A stretch of 64,000 nt of DNA, taken from NCBI GenBank assembly GCA_000708835.1, contig DF236958.1, positions 10,860-74,859 on the forward strand, given 5' to 3'. Numbering within the stretch: the stretch's first letter is position 1; every line of letters starts with the position of its first letter. This document shows, in pieces, positions 1-11,636 of the stretch. The position numbers were made by a program, and so were the translations under genes. This DNA is from Klebsormidium nitens (Eukaryota; Streptophyta; Klebsormidiophyceae; Klebsormidiales; Klebsormidiaceae). Below the pieces are notes generated by a model. It was not told where the DNA came from. It searched no databases and saw only the letters and a program-made list of their open reading frames with translations.

Positions 1-238
1 TGCAAGGTGTGGTCCAGCCAGTTCAGCCAATAAGCCGGACCAGCCACCCAGCCAAAATGAAGTGTGGACCACACCTTGTCAATGGTTATTAAGAAAAGTC
101 CATCTTCGCCCCTGCAAAACTTTGCAAGGTGTGGTCCACTCAATACGCCCGATCAGCCATCCCGTCGAAAAGAAAGCGTGGACCACACCTTGTCAATAGT
201 TGTTAGGAAAGTCACTCTTTGCCTCTGTGAACCATTCG
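1..238. repeat. Two tandem units of a hairpin-forming repeat
   Basis: A motif GCAAGGTGTGGTCCA at about 2 and again at 124 is followed in each case by its inverse GTGGACCACACCTTGTCAAT, at about 63 and 178. The region is thus a tandem duplication of an approximately 120-base unit, and each unit can fold into a hairpin with a 13-base arm (CAAGGTGTGGTCC). No coding potential fits this arrangement. It resembles a short non-autonomous foldback/MITE-type element or the edge of a satellite. The window starts inside or next to it, so the true copy number is unknown. Confidence 0.7.
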
Positions 239-302
239 CAAGAACTGAGTTCTTTTAGTCCAAAGAGCGAAACAAGTATTGGGAACGGCGGGCGGGGGGG
301 GG

Positions 303-835
303 CAGTCAAAATGCAAAGTTCAAGGAATCAACTCTAATGAGACAGTGCAAATTGACTGCCTTTTTGCGATCAATCACAAAAAAGCGCAGAATCGGGGGCA
401 CAGCTTGAAACGCAGTCAAAATGCGTAGTAAGTCTAGACATTCAGCTTTTCTGAAACGTGCAGATTGACTTACTTGACGGAGTTTTAACAACCACAGTGG
501 GTCCTGGCGACGACCATATGAACTTTCACTCACGTGCTCGTGTCCGACCCTCGATCTGTTGAGGAACTCCAGTGGCACAACCCGATCAGGCTGCGCCCGC
601 CAGGCACGCAGGTGGGGCGACGGCTGAGAGACGCAGTCAAAATGCACAGTCAGTCTTTACAAACAGCTTCTCATAGACGTGCAAATTGACTGCCTTCGCT
701 TCTATCCACCACAGAGGCACGCAGACGGTCCACCACAGAGGCACGCAGACGGGGCACGGCTGAGGGGCGCATTCGAAACGCGCCAACGACCTACACATTT
801 GACCTTCTAACACGGTGAAGATTGACTGCCTTCTA
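303..835. repeat. Cluster of degenerate inverted-repeat units
   Basis: The motif CAGTCAAAATGC occurs near 304, 414 and 633, and each copy is followed 40-50 bases later by its near inverse GTGCAAATTGACTGCC (near 345, 460 and 680, with a further arm near 815). Related arms recur singly around 1665-1830 (for example GGCAGTCAATCTGCAC). The arrangement suggests several copies of a small foldback element, partly decayed. A duplicated stretch CCACAGAGGCACGCAGACGG also lies at about 709-750. Confidence 0.6.
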
Positions 836-2176
836 TCAGTCAACCACCACGAGGCGCAGAGAACATGACACAATCAAAAAGCACCAACAAACTGACGAAT
901 CAACTAAAGGCCCCACTCACTTGCATCTGCTCGTCGTCCTGCGGGGCGCTGGTCCTTGTATCTTGCCGCTGGGAACTGTCTCCAGAAGTCATGGCGCACC
1001 GCCGTTTCTTTTGACCGGTCGCTGTTTCAAGCTCAGTTTCTAGAGCTTGGGCCGTTAGGTCGGGCTCGAAGGCTTGGTTGAAAGCATTATCTGCACTTGG
1101 AAGCACGGGATCAGCCCTCCTGATGCAAATTGCCAAAAAAAACAGCTCCCCCAGCAAACCCTATGCGCTTGGATTGCCCTCGTCTATTAGGCAAAGCGGG
1201 TGTGGCGGTCAACGCAATCAGCCCCTAAGCAGACACGGTTGCTGGGGCCAAGAGTCCGATCAGCTCCCAGCATACCCAAAACCAGCCCAGACTTGCAGCC
1301 ACAAGCAGGTCTACGAACAGTCCACGATCAGTTCCCCAGCGGTCACTATATTCAGTTCGTAAAAAGCACCAAATCAGCACCAGATTAGCAGACCATGAAC
1401 ATGCCAAAGCTGAAAGCTGAAGCTTTCGAAAGCTGAAGCTGACGCGCGAGCCGAGCCTAGAGCTTGAACATCTCCTCTTTCTTTGCATGGATGCAACGAA
1501 TTGGCCTGTACACTTGATTCAACATACAACCTTCACTCTCCCAGCCTGTCACCACATTAAATAAGCTGATTGAAGGCAACTCACGACTAAAGCCGAGCAC
1601 ACGCAGAATAGTTTCGAATCCATGAGGCTTCTTGTACTTTGCTTTTGAAAGTACTGCCTATGCAGGTTGACTGGCCCCATTCATACCATGGTTTTGGAGG
1701 AAGCATCCTGGGGCAGTCGATTCCCACTGCTTTATAGGTCATAAAGCGGGGCCAATGCAATCTGACTGTCCCTCTTTAATCAGCTCAATCAGCTGAAGAA
1801 GCTCCCCGCTAGAGGTGGCAGTCAATCTGCACATTGCCACAGATTGAGGAAGGACGCTCACCTTGATTGCTCCAGTGGCTGCCCCTTTCGCAGCCATGTG
1901 TTCAAGCGCGCTGCAAGATGCGTTCTGCTTTCTGCAGGCCACCCTTCCTCTCTCTCCCAATCTTCCTTCTCTGACTTGCCAGGTCCGAATTCTGCTGAAG
2001 GAGCTGGTCTGCAACCTTACAAGTCTAAAGAGCCGCGACACTAAGCAAGGCGGCAGGAGCTGGCGCCCCTTGCTGGTATGTGAAGATGTTTTTCAGAAAT
2101 CCCAAGATGTTTCTGGAATCTTCTCAGCTGACAGGGAAGGTTTTGAAAAGTGCCAGTTGTGCAGATCGCCAATGGG
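836..2176. other. Non-genic stretch
   Basis: I see no ORF with convincing protein character and no exon with matching splice sites. It holds scattered single arms of the neighbouring inverted repeat and a small A/G/C-rich imperfect palindrome around 1405-1445 built from AAGCTGAAGC and GAAAGC words. Confidence 0.5.
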
Positions 2177-2276
2177 GCGCCATGGACTGTTGAGGTCCGC
2201 CAAGAAGCGCCATGGCTGCTGAATTCCGCCAAGGGCCGCCATGCCTGCGAAAATCCGCCAGTGGACGCGCCACTGC
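2177..2276. repeat. 30-base tandem repeat, about three copies
   Basis: The word GCGCCATGG at 2177 recurs at 2207 and, degenerate, at about 2237, with TCCGCCAA at the same offset inside each unit. The period is 30 bases and the copies have diverged. Two short overlapping ORFs here are by-products of the repeat. Confidence 0.6.
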
Positions 2277-2780
2277 CAGCTCAGCTTCTTCCCTGGGAGC
2301 TATGGGAAGCTTAGAGCTGGCAACTAGGCTGGGTTTGCTCGATGGTCTGCCAGCAGGCAGCAACTCTGTGGTAAGGGTCGGGACGGGAACTTCTCGAAGG
2401 GCCGGTACGCTTCGGCAACGAACCGACGGTACCAAGACCTAAAAAGTGCTGGGTATGGCCGGCCCGCCCAGGGGGGTATGACATGGCCGCCTGGGAGTGG
2501 CCGGAACTGGGGTTCACAAGCGCATCGTCTCGAAAAAAAGGAGGTCAAGAGATTCTCGGGTCTGCGGGGACTTGAGTGGCATAAATTATCGACTAGGCGT
2601 ATCAGTCCTTGTCGAATGTCAAAGTTTCATGCGTGCTGTTGCGCTTGGCCAAGAACATAGCGAATTGCCACGTGTGAGTATGACGGTCGTCGATTACTTT
2701 GATCGAGCGGCGGCCGCACACGCAGGCTCGAAGATCAATTATTATATATTTTTAAAAAGTTCTAAAATTGTGCGTCCGCG

Positions 2781-2860
2781 ACCTTTTTAGCCTAGTGGTT
2801 AAAGAGGTTGGTCGGATGGCTTGAGGTCCTGGGTTCGAGTCCGAGCTCTGGCAGTGTCGC
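2781..2860 (+). mobile_element. tRNA-derived SINE-like element (Pol III A and B boxes)
   Basis: A box A match TAGCCTAGTGG (2788-2798) and a perfect box B GGTTCGAGTCC (2832-2842) lie 33 bases apart, as in a tRNA gene or a tRNA-derived SINE head. The bases expected to form the acceptor stem (ACCTTTT on the left, GCTCTGG after the T arm) do not pair, so this is not a working tRNA. An A/T-rich run (ATTATATATTTTTAAAAAG) lies just upstream. The 3' limit and any tail cannot be fixed from one copy. Confidence 0.6.
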
Positions 2861-3121
2861 GTTTACACCACTTCATTGTCAATGGGTTGCCGTGGACACG
2901 TGGCGATTTCCTATGTTCTTGCCATGCGTGAACCTACGCATGAGGGTTTCGATACAATTTGTCGAATGCGTTACATGCGTTACATATATACATATGAGTC
3001 TGTGTCAGGTTTCGACTTCGACTTCGATAGATGGAGAGTGACTATAACACATGTCTTCGGTGAAACTTATGCCAAACTTCACTTGGTTTGCTGGTGAGAA
3101 TATTTGGAAAATTTTATGTAC

Positions 3122-3405
3122 GGAGCCCGCAGACAAGGTAGACAGGACAGACAGGCGTTTGGATCATGTTTGCCGGCCTATCCCAGGCCATACCTGGTAA
3201 TATGTAAGTTGTACTTCACGGAGTCACCAGACAGGTAGACAGCACAGACAGGAGTTCATATCGTGGCTCCCGGCCTATTCCAGTTCGTACCTGGTAATAT
3301 GTAGAAATATTGTAATTCAGGGAGCAGGTAGACAGCACAGACAGGAATTCGGATCGTGGCTCCCGGCCTTTCCCCGGCCATACCTTGTAAGAAATTTGTA
3401 GCTGA
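3122..3405. repeat. Tandem repeat, three copies of about 99 bases
   Basis: Units begin near 3122, 3220 and 3320. Each carries GGTAGACAG(G/C)ACAGACAGG, then CGTGGCTCCCGGCCT or a variant, then CATACCTGGTAATATGTA. The copies differ by point changes and small indels. No coding role is apparent. Confidence 0.75.
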
Positions 3406-3449
3406 GGCCATACCCCATATCGAAGCCGAAATATTATAACTGACTTCTG

Positions 3450-4130
3450 GAAAAAACGAGGTGAAACGGCTAAAGGTCGTGAGTAGCTCGGTTTTCATGC
3501 GACCATTCTTGTGCGTTACGTCGACGGCCTGTAATATGGACTGCGTATATTGGGTGTTATCCTGTAAAAGGACGAGCATAGAGCATAGCTTATGCGCTAC
3601 AAAGCAGGCCGGGTTGAGCGCGTTCTGCGCGCGCTTAGTAGTAATGTGCAAGGTGGGCCCGGGCCGCTGCTGTCAGGATTTTAAAAGCGCATATATTTGG
3701 TCAGCTAATGGTAAGCTATTGAAATTCATAGCTTATAAGATGATTGATGCTCCATTCGTCGCATTCTGATTGGCTAATGCTGTTTGGACGCTGGAGCCAC
3801 TTTCGTACGGCAGATGCACAATGTCCGTCACACGTGTCAAGCTAGCCTGCGCGCGCGAAAGCATGTTTTACACGTGCGAATATATACTACTGCGCGCGTG
3901 TCATTTTCTGCACGTGCTCTTATGGACGGTTCGATGATTAAGTGGCGTAGAAAATGCAGCGCATCCCGTAAATGCTGCGCAAGACGACAAGAATATTTTG
4001 TCGAGAGTTCCCCCTAAAAACGAGGTGAAACGACAAAAAACGACCAGTATTTTGAAACACCCCCCTAAAGTCACCGATTATTGGCGCTGGAAACGAGAAA
4101 AAACGACCCCTGAACGAGGAGAATGACATC
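3450..4130. repeat. Dispersed AAACGAGGTGAAACG motif
   Basis: The word AAACGAGGTGAAACG occurs at about 3453 and 4019, with related purine-rich words (AAAAAACGACC, GAAACGAGAAAAAACGACC) around 4035-4115. The flanks hold short GCGC-rich words and no gene. These look like fragments of an interspersed repeat. The stretch 4130-4980 shows nothing I can name. Confidence 0.35.
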
Positions 4131-4984
4131 CATTTCGAGTCATCCAGTCCCTCACGCAGTAGATGAAGTGTTGATTTGACGCGCAGAGTCCCGCCCGTGT
4201 GGATACGGTAAATTTAATTTGCTAGGCTTTTCGGGCCTAGACTCATATCGACTGAAAACACTCAATGCGAGTAAAATTGTGCGATCGATCGCTGAGTGCC
4301 TACACCCGGCGCAATCGAAAAGTACTTTAATTTTAACCGACGGTCCGACTCAGTTCGTATTTCGACGTCGACGTTCATGGAAAGTTCCCCAAAGAAAAAA
4401 AAAGGGCAAATCGCTATCGAACCAAATTTGGCGCCGGGTCTGGTCCAGCCCACGATGGGTCCAAAACTCATACGACGACTAAAATCCCCTTAAGTGAGTG
4501 GTCCAGTCTGGAGCGTCACTTTCCGGGGTGGACGCCGATTTCAACCGCGGGATCTCAGCTTATATCATAAATGATATAAACCGAGCTAAAAATATAGTAT
4601 AACGGATCCACAGTACAGAGTTTTTCCTTGGGGCCTTGATGGCCAATGTGTATGTATGTACGACCATACCAGATGATTTTGTAGCACAATTTGAAGAGAG
4701 AGGAAGAGAAAAGAGACTAGTACCATAGCATTTGTTTTTCCTCTTAGGAAGAAGTTTGTGGAATATGTATGTATGTTAGGCACTTGGGGAAAAGGGACAA
4801 TCTTTGTCCCTAAGTTCCGACGCAATGCGCGGGTGGCCGGAGGGAGTAAACTTGGGGTCGGAAGAGCTTTCGACCTGTGGTACAACCCTACTGGACCATT
4901 TTACTCTTGTGGATCCTGGGGGGTATGCCTTTGCGCTCTCAAATCGGCTAGAACTTTGGTTTGATTTTCATTCGACTTGCTGGT

Positions 4985-5290
4985 GCAGATTGTCAAGTAA
5001 CGCTGGCGAGTCCATACATCAATGGAAGAGAGGCCATGCCAAATGACTTCAGACCGCCCTGTCCGTTACAACATGTCCACAAAACATCCACATGGTTTGC
5101 GTCAACTCGTACTCCCAAGTCTGTACATCAAAGGAAGAGAGGCCGTGCAAAACGACTTCGGTCTACTCCACCTTATACAACGTTTTCACAAAATCGTCCG
5201 GGATTGTTTGAGTCAATTCGCAGGCCCACGTCTATACATCAAAGGAAGAAGGGCCATGCAAAACGACCTTGAACCGCTCCTACTGCTTTG
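4985..5290. repeat. Tandem repeat, three copies of about 110 bases
   Basis: The word TACATCAAAGGAAGA (or one-base variants) followed by GGCC(A/G)TGC(C/A)AAA(T/C)GAC recurs at 5015, 5124 and 5235, a period of 109-111 bases. The array ends just before the stop codon of the neighbouring minus-strand gene at 5298, so it probably lies in that gene's 3' untranslated or flanking region. Confidence 0.75.
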
Positions 5291-5297
5291 CCCCTAT

Positions 5298-8200
5298 TTA
5301 GCCTGCGGCTGCCCGCAACCATGGGTGCTCGAGTGCTTCTGCGGCACTGCACTTTTTGGCCTTTAAAGCCAGCACGAACTCCTTTGCATCTCCGTTAAAC
5401 GACTGCAAATCTTTCAGAATACCCTCCAGCAGGATCCCAATTTCGAACATGTCGCTCGCTGTGGTATACCTCCTGTTCTCATCCAAGACCCCAGGCATGT
5501 GACAGATGGCAAGCTTACAGTTTTGCGATACCACATCCCCTTCCTTTGCAGCCGATTCTAAATCAATCACCATGAATGCTCTGCCCAAACCCCTTGAATG
5601 GGAACCCGCAATGTCTGAGCCCCCAACATCAGCCCTTGTGCTGTCCAGGCTTCCATTGTCCGCCCCCAAGCAAACAATGTTCGGCATGCGGAAATCCCTG
5701 TGCACGATACCATTTGAGTGGAGCGTTCTTGCTGCACTGCAGCAAGCGTATGCAATAGCGCGGGCGTCCTGCGAATCAGGATCCAACCAGAATCTATGAG
5801 AAGGTGACAACGAAGGACAGGTGACAGCTTATCATCTCTTTCTAATCCTTGTCTGCAAGCCTACAATAAGGTACATCATTCCTTCCATCCGCAAGCAGGA
5901 TTGGTCATCTAAAGCGTATTCTCAGCAACTGCGCCTTTGGTACTCTACACAACCGAGTTGAGGCGGGCACAACAGATTGCAGACAAGATCCCAGTCCATC
6001 ATCTCTGAGGATATAGAAAGGATCAGATACGGCGTAAACACACATCTGCTTCATTGAATGCGAGGAGCTCACCTGGGGATCAGAAGCAGGCCTCCCGTAG
6101 CCGAGGGGTGTCGTCTCAACTGAGTAAGTCTTCCGCCGCCCTTGCACCTCGGGGCTACACTTTGCCTGGATCAGAGATGGTTGCAGACCTGACGCTGCTG
6201 CCTCCGCCGCTGCTTCTTGCGCTGCCTTGTAAGCACGATCCACAGCCTCGAAGCTCGTCTCATAGTCTTCGCAATACTTGTCAAAGTTGGAGATGACCTT
6301 CTGAGCCCCATCTTCATGGAAGACGATCTTCGCCCCTGCCACAGATTAATGGAATATGCATGCAGTTGGAGCCTGCTCGAAACCTACCGGTTTTATTGGA
6401 ATGTCCCTTAAGATAAGGTTAATATTTTTCGTGTGCCCTGAACTCCCGAAGAACCTCAATGTGACCCTAGCAGCAAGTCACCAAGCCAAAACTCAGGCAC
6501 CAGGAATGGTTGGAGACATGCATAATGCATGTTAGAAAGTCTTGCCAAAGCGCCAGCAGTGAAGCAGAGAAGGCACTTGGAAGCTTCTTGCAGTTTTCTA
6601 CTTCAATCCAGCATGCTATGTGTCTTTTCACTCTCGCAAGTGCGACAGATGACAATACAAAACCTCTCTGGTGTGCCTCATGCCACCTGTTGTAAGGAGC
6701 CCACAGACAACGCAACTAAGGAGAATCTAAAGCGGATGTTCAAAGGGTTGGCCAAGCGTTGGATAAAGGAGACAGCAAGAAGTCTGGTTCTCACCCGAAG
6801 GTCGTTCCAACAGGTCATAGACAGGAACTCTGCCTAGAAGCTCAGGTACACTTTGGGCCATGACATCCAGGAGACGGTAGATGAAGACCACATTCTTGAC
6901 CCACTTGATGCGGTCCTGCCTTTCCAAGAGGTTGAGCTCCTCCCCAATTTCAGCAATCTGCACAATCACACAGGAATGATCAGAGATGTTGACCAAGATC
7001 ACTGGCGGGGTTGTCAACCCACCCTCCAATACCTCACCAAGCAGGCAGGTTCCGGCCATCTTTCTGAGCGGATTATCAGACACAAGTCCCGTCTAGAGCC
7101 CATGCAAACACAGGGCCCCAACAAACAAAGAATTGAAAACCTTTTACATACGCAGGCAACCACAGACAGCATTGAAAAAGGCAGAGTCTCAAACGGAATG
7201 CCCAAGAGGACACTCACATCTTGCTGCCCTGCTCCCATCCAGAACCACTTGAAGATCCCCTCAGCTGCTGCATACCCCACAATAAACTTCAGGTCTCCAT
7301 AATGCATCATGGATAGCTTCAGCTTTTTTCGGCGTAGATCTTCCACTCCTTCCAGCATTCTTCTTTTCTTATCCTCTCCAATGAGCAGCGTGCATGCCTT
7401 GGCAATTCCCAGCGTGTCAGGCCGCTTTCCTCGAGCGATGGCTTGACTGCTGGTATCTGACTCAGCGGCATTGAAGGTCAACTTAGGCTTCAGCTCGAGC
7501 CCGCTCAGCTTCTCAAGGAGGCTAAACAACTGCAGCAGACTGCTGCTCACATGCAAAGTTATATTCTGTTCTGTTGTGGCTTTTGGAGGTTCATTTAAGA
7601 TCCAACTGCTGAGAAAGGCTGGCAGTCGAGACCCATCCGTTGATACCAGGTGCTGCTCTGCAAGTTGCGCATCTTCTGATTGAACAGCAGTGTAACACTC
7701 TGATGTCACTGGTATCCTGGCGCTTTGCGAGTGCCTCAATGCCGCATCTAGCTCGGCTCGCACACTGGGGAGAGCAGGTGGTGGTCCTGGTAAAAGGTGC
7801 TGGATATATTCCCGGGATCTGTCCCCTGCGCACAAGTTGCAAACATGTTTAAAAACCCTTCCATGGAAGCACATTCAGCCAACAAATACACCTGCGTAAT
7901 CCTAAGCAAACAAGCAGCGAAGACTTTTCAGAGAAGAAGAAAGCTTGCAACATAGGAGGAAAGATGCGGACATGCATGTCACTTACCAGTTCCTGTGATA
8001 CTTGGACCAGCAGCCGCTGCACAAGGCCAAAACTGAAAGTCAGCACGAATGAAACAGAGTCCCCGCTGCCAAGCAGGCTGTAGAGGTTTGAAAATCAGCA
8101 GCAATGTCATGCTCAAAGCTCTAGGTGCAGAGTACTCAGCAGCCAGGACGAGACAAGCCTACTGTGCCACATCTCCTCAATGAGCACCGATGCATTGCCT

Positions 8201-9085
8201 TTGTTGACTCAAAGAAAAGGCAAGCATCCAGAATTGGTCTAATGCAGCAAGCAGAGTCTGTATGAATGCTTCTGCCGGGCAACTTCCATACCAAACACCA
8301 AGCTCAGGGATTGTGTGACCTCTCTTTCTGGCCAGACAGGTGAAACAACCCAAGAGGCAGAGGAAGACACTCCAAACAGGCACCGGCTCTCCGGAGGCGG
8401 GGTGACAATCGACTGCGTCTACCATTAGCCAGAGAGCTCCGGCAATCTGCCAGATTGCAGGCATGCACAGTTGCTGTTGCACAGGTCTAACATTTGTTCT
8501 GATTATGCACTGAATGCTGCTCTATGGTTTCAAGCAATCATATGCTACCTTGAACTCCCAGATAGCAAACCAAGTGCAACGACTATTTGCTGACTGGAGC
8601 CGCTCCACTTTGTCCTACACTGGGCGAAATTTTAGTGATATAGTTGAAAGAGAAGGTTTTCCAATACTTTGGTTCAATTTATTGTGTTCAAGGACTTATG
8701 CTCAAGGAGGGCAGAAAATAATCCTCAGGCAACTCGTGCTCTGAGTCGCTAGTGGGGTTCTCCCTTGCAGCCAATCTTCTGGAGACAACTCGAACATGCT
8801 CATGCAATGACGATGCAAACAGATTGTCCAGCCTGAAAGAGACTCCAGATGTGCCTCACCCCGCACTTCCCTGAAGGTGTAGCTGCCAGCAGGCACCTGG
8901 CGGCTCGTGTGTATGGAGATCACGCGCTCCCCCACTGTCTTCGTCAGCTCTCCTCTGCCCCAGCCTTTTGTGACGTCGAGATAGTCCAGCACATCCTTGC
9001 AGAGGTATGGCGGGTCGTCGAGTGTGCAAAATTCCTCGGTGTCGCCTCTCCTGATCGTGATTAGTGGGGGATCGCTGACCTCCAT
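5298..9085 (-). CDS. Crinkler-type protein: REase-like domain fused to a protein kinase domain
   Basis: Multi-exon minus-strand gene. The N-terminal exon (9085 to about 8740) starts MEVSDPPLITIRRGDTEEFC and could be a small header domain. An exon at 8077-7987 reads LLGSGDSVSFVLTFSFGL. The large exon ending at 7218 carries RPDTLGIAKACTLLIGEDKK, a D...(E/D)xK pattern like a restriction-endonuclease-fold active site, then GDLKFIVGYAAAEG. Exons 6957-6795 (DRIKWVKNVVFIYRLLD) and 6335-6073 (AKIVFHEDGAQKVISNF, probable kinase N-lobe) join in phase. The last exon (from about 5793) is a kinase C-lobe: IVHRDFRMPNIV with HRD and the metal-binding N, then VIDLE in place of DFG, and it ends ALEHPWLRAAAG. 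This order of domains is known for Crinkler (CRN/CR) effector-like proteins of plants, fungi and oomycetes. Three junctions (8740/8077, 7987/7840, 6073/5793) did not close in phase by eye, so either small exons are missing or the gene is decayed. Confidence 0.7.
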
Positions 9086-11636
9086 GGCCGGTATGACAGC
9101 GGAACCCGCAAGCTAAGCAATGTGGCAAAGTTACACTGTTCTAGATGCTGCACTTACATGCAGCAAATTCTGAGTGCCTTCGTGCTGCATCCAGCACTTT
9201 CTTACAAGAACCAACACCTCTGACGCGATGTCGGCGTGGCTTGGTCTGCCCGAGTGGGCTCTACCTGACCATGGCTCGCCATCTTGCTTAGGGACGGCTT
9301 GAGGAAGAGGTATCAGGATGCTCAGCCTCCAGAGCAGTCTGCGGCAAAGTGAGGAACCTGTGATGGTCAAGGCTAACCCTAACTTACTAAGACTTGGATA
9401 CCAGCAGGGTTCCGACTCTGGGAACATGGTGGGAGTTAACGGTTCGCAGAGTAGCGGTAATGGTAAGAGATGGGCCATTTTGAGCAGTTCCGGGTCCCTA
9501 TGGCGGATAGCTTATACGACAGGCGATCCCCGGGGGGAGCTAGTTGGGTGGAAATGTAAGGTCGCGCCAACTGGCAGCCGCCGGCTGAGCCTGTCTCTGC
9601 GCGGCCCGGGCGGCCGCGCCATCGTCGGAGCGGGCGGGCGGCCGCCGCGCCCTTGGGGCCTGTATCATGTAACGCGGCCGTGCCACGTAAAGGCGCGCGG
9701 CCGCGCGGCCGCGCGCGGCTTTTCGCCATTAGTGTCTTTTTCGCCATTTAGTGTCCAAGAGCTTATACTTAGTGTATTTGCAAATTTATTTTCGCCACCA
9801 ACTTGAAGTTTCAAACTTTCCAGGCGGGGTGCCACGTGGCGACCTCTGGAAGCTTCCAAAGTTCCGAACTTCTGGCAAAATCTAGCCGAAGGACTAGGCC
9901 CGCAAATATAAGTTTCGGCCTAGTTGCTAGCAGCGAGTCGGCCGGCCAACCCAAGGCGGCCGCCGCCCGCCTCCCGCGCGCAACGGTTGACAGCTCATTA
10001 GCTGATGGCCAGGCATGGCCCCTACCTATTTCTAACCGGTTATGCAGATTTTTGTCCCGAGCCGCGCCAAGCCTGTACCCGAACGCTGGCAGGTTCAATG
10101 GCTGAGCCCCCGTTGGGACGAGCTTGGGACCCGCAATTGCCGGGTCCCGCCACATGGCGCTCCAAGTGCGCCGGCAGCCCACCACAAAATATGCCTCTTC
10201 AAACGATTGATCACTTGCAACACTGTCAGAGACATGAAAGCATATCGACATAGCGCTATCGAACAGGATTGGCACGAGCTGTGTATGCAATCCCCAGATT
10301 GTCCAATACATTTTGCTTTCGGACATAGAAATCTTTGAGCGCCTGCCGGTAAGCAAATAAAATGGACTTGCATGGACACCATATAACAAGAGCACCTTCT
10401 ACGTAAGTCTTTCGATCACGACTCCGACTTGCATCAATCATTTTGAAAGACCGGCAGCATCTTCAAGTATGCGTCAATCTAGGATCGTACGCCGGTGATT
10501 TTTTTTCATGAAACCAGTGACTGAAGTTTTTGATCGATTTTGAAATATTGAGCCAATCACCACGGTGACTTGTGACCAATCGATAGACGTCCGATCTCTC
10601 TAAAGGACTCGATAAGAGTGACCCGGCAAACCCGGGCGCTGAAGTACAAGTACCAACTCTTTCAAAAATGAAAATTTCCTTCGGTGCCCGCTTTGTTCTG
10701 GATCAACCAGTTTTTGCAAAGTTTTAAGCGTCGTCGCCTGACACTTCGAACGCCCAGGGTGAGAGCAAAACTTCGAAACATTGCGCCACATCGCCGCAGC
10801 GCTTGCTGTGATTCCAATGATATTGATACACATTGATGCTCTGAGACTCATATGCGGCCGCATCAAGATCAGATTCATTGTCAACGGTGATGACTATCTA
10901 AGCCAGGAAAGAAAAACATTGCAGATTTCAAGGATGTTGTCTTGTTGGGTCTCGTACATATATACACATTGCTCTCCTCTTAACATTCCTGAAAACGTAC
11001 CGTGTGATGCTGGTCTACACTGCATCTTCTTTCCGGATGCAGGCCTATCCCCATCTCCACTTCGAGTGAAAGTGGAAGGCCTTTGCCTCTGTCTCACGCT
11101 TTGTTTCCGACGTATGGGTACCTAAGCGGTAGTCCGCTTTTCACAGTCTCACTCCGGATCAAATGCAACTTGAGGACTCGGGCTGTTGAATCCCTTCGAT
11201 TGGCCCGGCTACTAAAAAACTCCTGAGATTCAGAAGTCTATTCTGCTTGAAGACATTATCTTCTAGCGTAACGATGTGGGCACCAGCTTTGTCGAGTATA
11301 ATATTGTTTCTGCTAAGGTGGCAGTGTGAGCAGTCTGAATGGTCGGTCGATCCGTAGAAGGTTCTTCAGCGGTCTCGCTAGGTGCGAATCACAAGGGCTG
11401 CGGAATTCCCTCCGCCAGAGTTCGATCTCAACGATCGATACGTCCTGGCAACAAATATGTCACCCAGCTTGAAACATCAGAACCTGTTTGACCTTTGACA
11501 CAAAGCGAGCCTAGATCCGGACTGATCAGGTTGAGGACTCCGTGTTCTGCGGCGTCCATACTTATCCCAGTCTGTTTGGCTTTCTACTTTAGCTTAAGTC
11601 GACACTTTCCCAAGTATCCATTTGACAATAAGGAAG
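9086..11636. other. Intergenic region with a GC-rich block
   Basis: No supported gene. Between about 9590 and 9720 there is a very GC-rich block with repeated GGCCGCGC words, abruptly different from its flanks. It is followed by A/T-richer sequence with TTTTCGCCATTTAGTGT words. A 194-residue open frame on the minus strand (9811-10395) starts with a non-ATG codon, has no recognisable domain and looks fortuitous. The first part must contain the promoter of the Crinkler-type gene. Confidence 0.45.

Noticed and set aside
2781-2860. A functional tRNA gene
   Set aside because: Box A and B fit, but the acceptor stem does not pair and no clear anticodon stem forms.
8177-8482. A minus-strand exon of the Crinkler-type gene (101-residue frame)
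   Set aside because: It has no family similarity I can see, a non-convincing composition and no phase-matching borders, so it is treated as intron.
9811-10395. A 194-residue minus-strand gene
   Set aside because: It starts at a non-ATG codon, crosses GC-rich repeat-like sequence and shows no domain.
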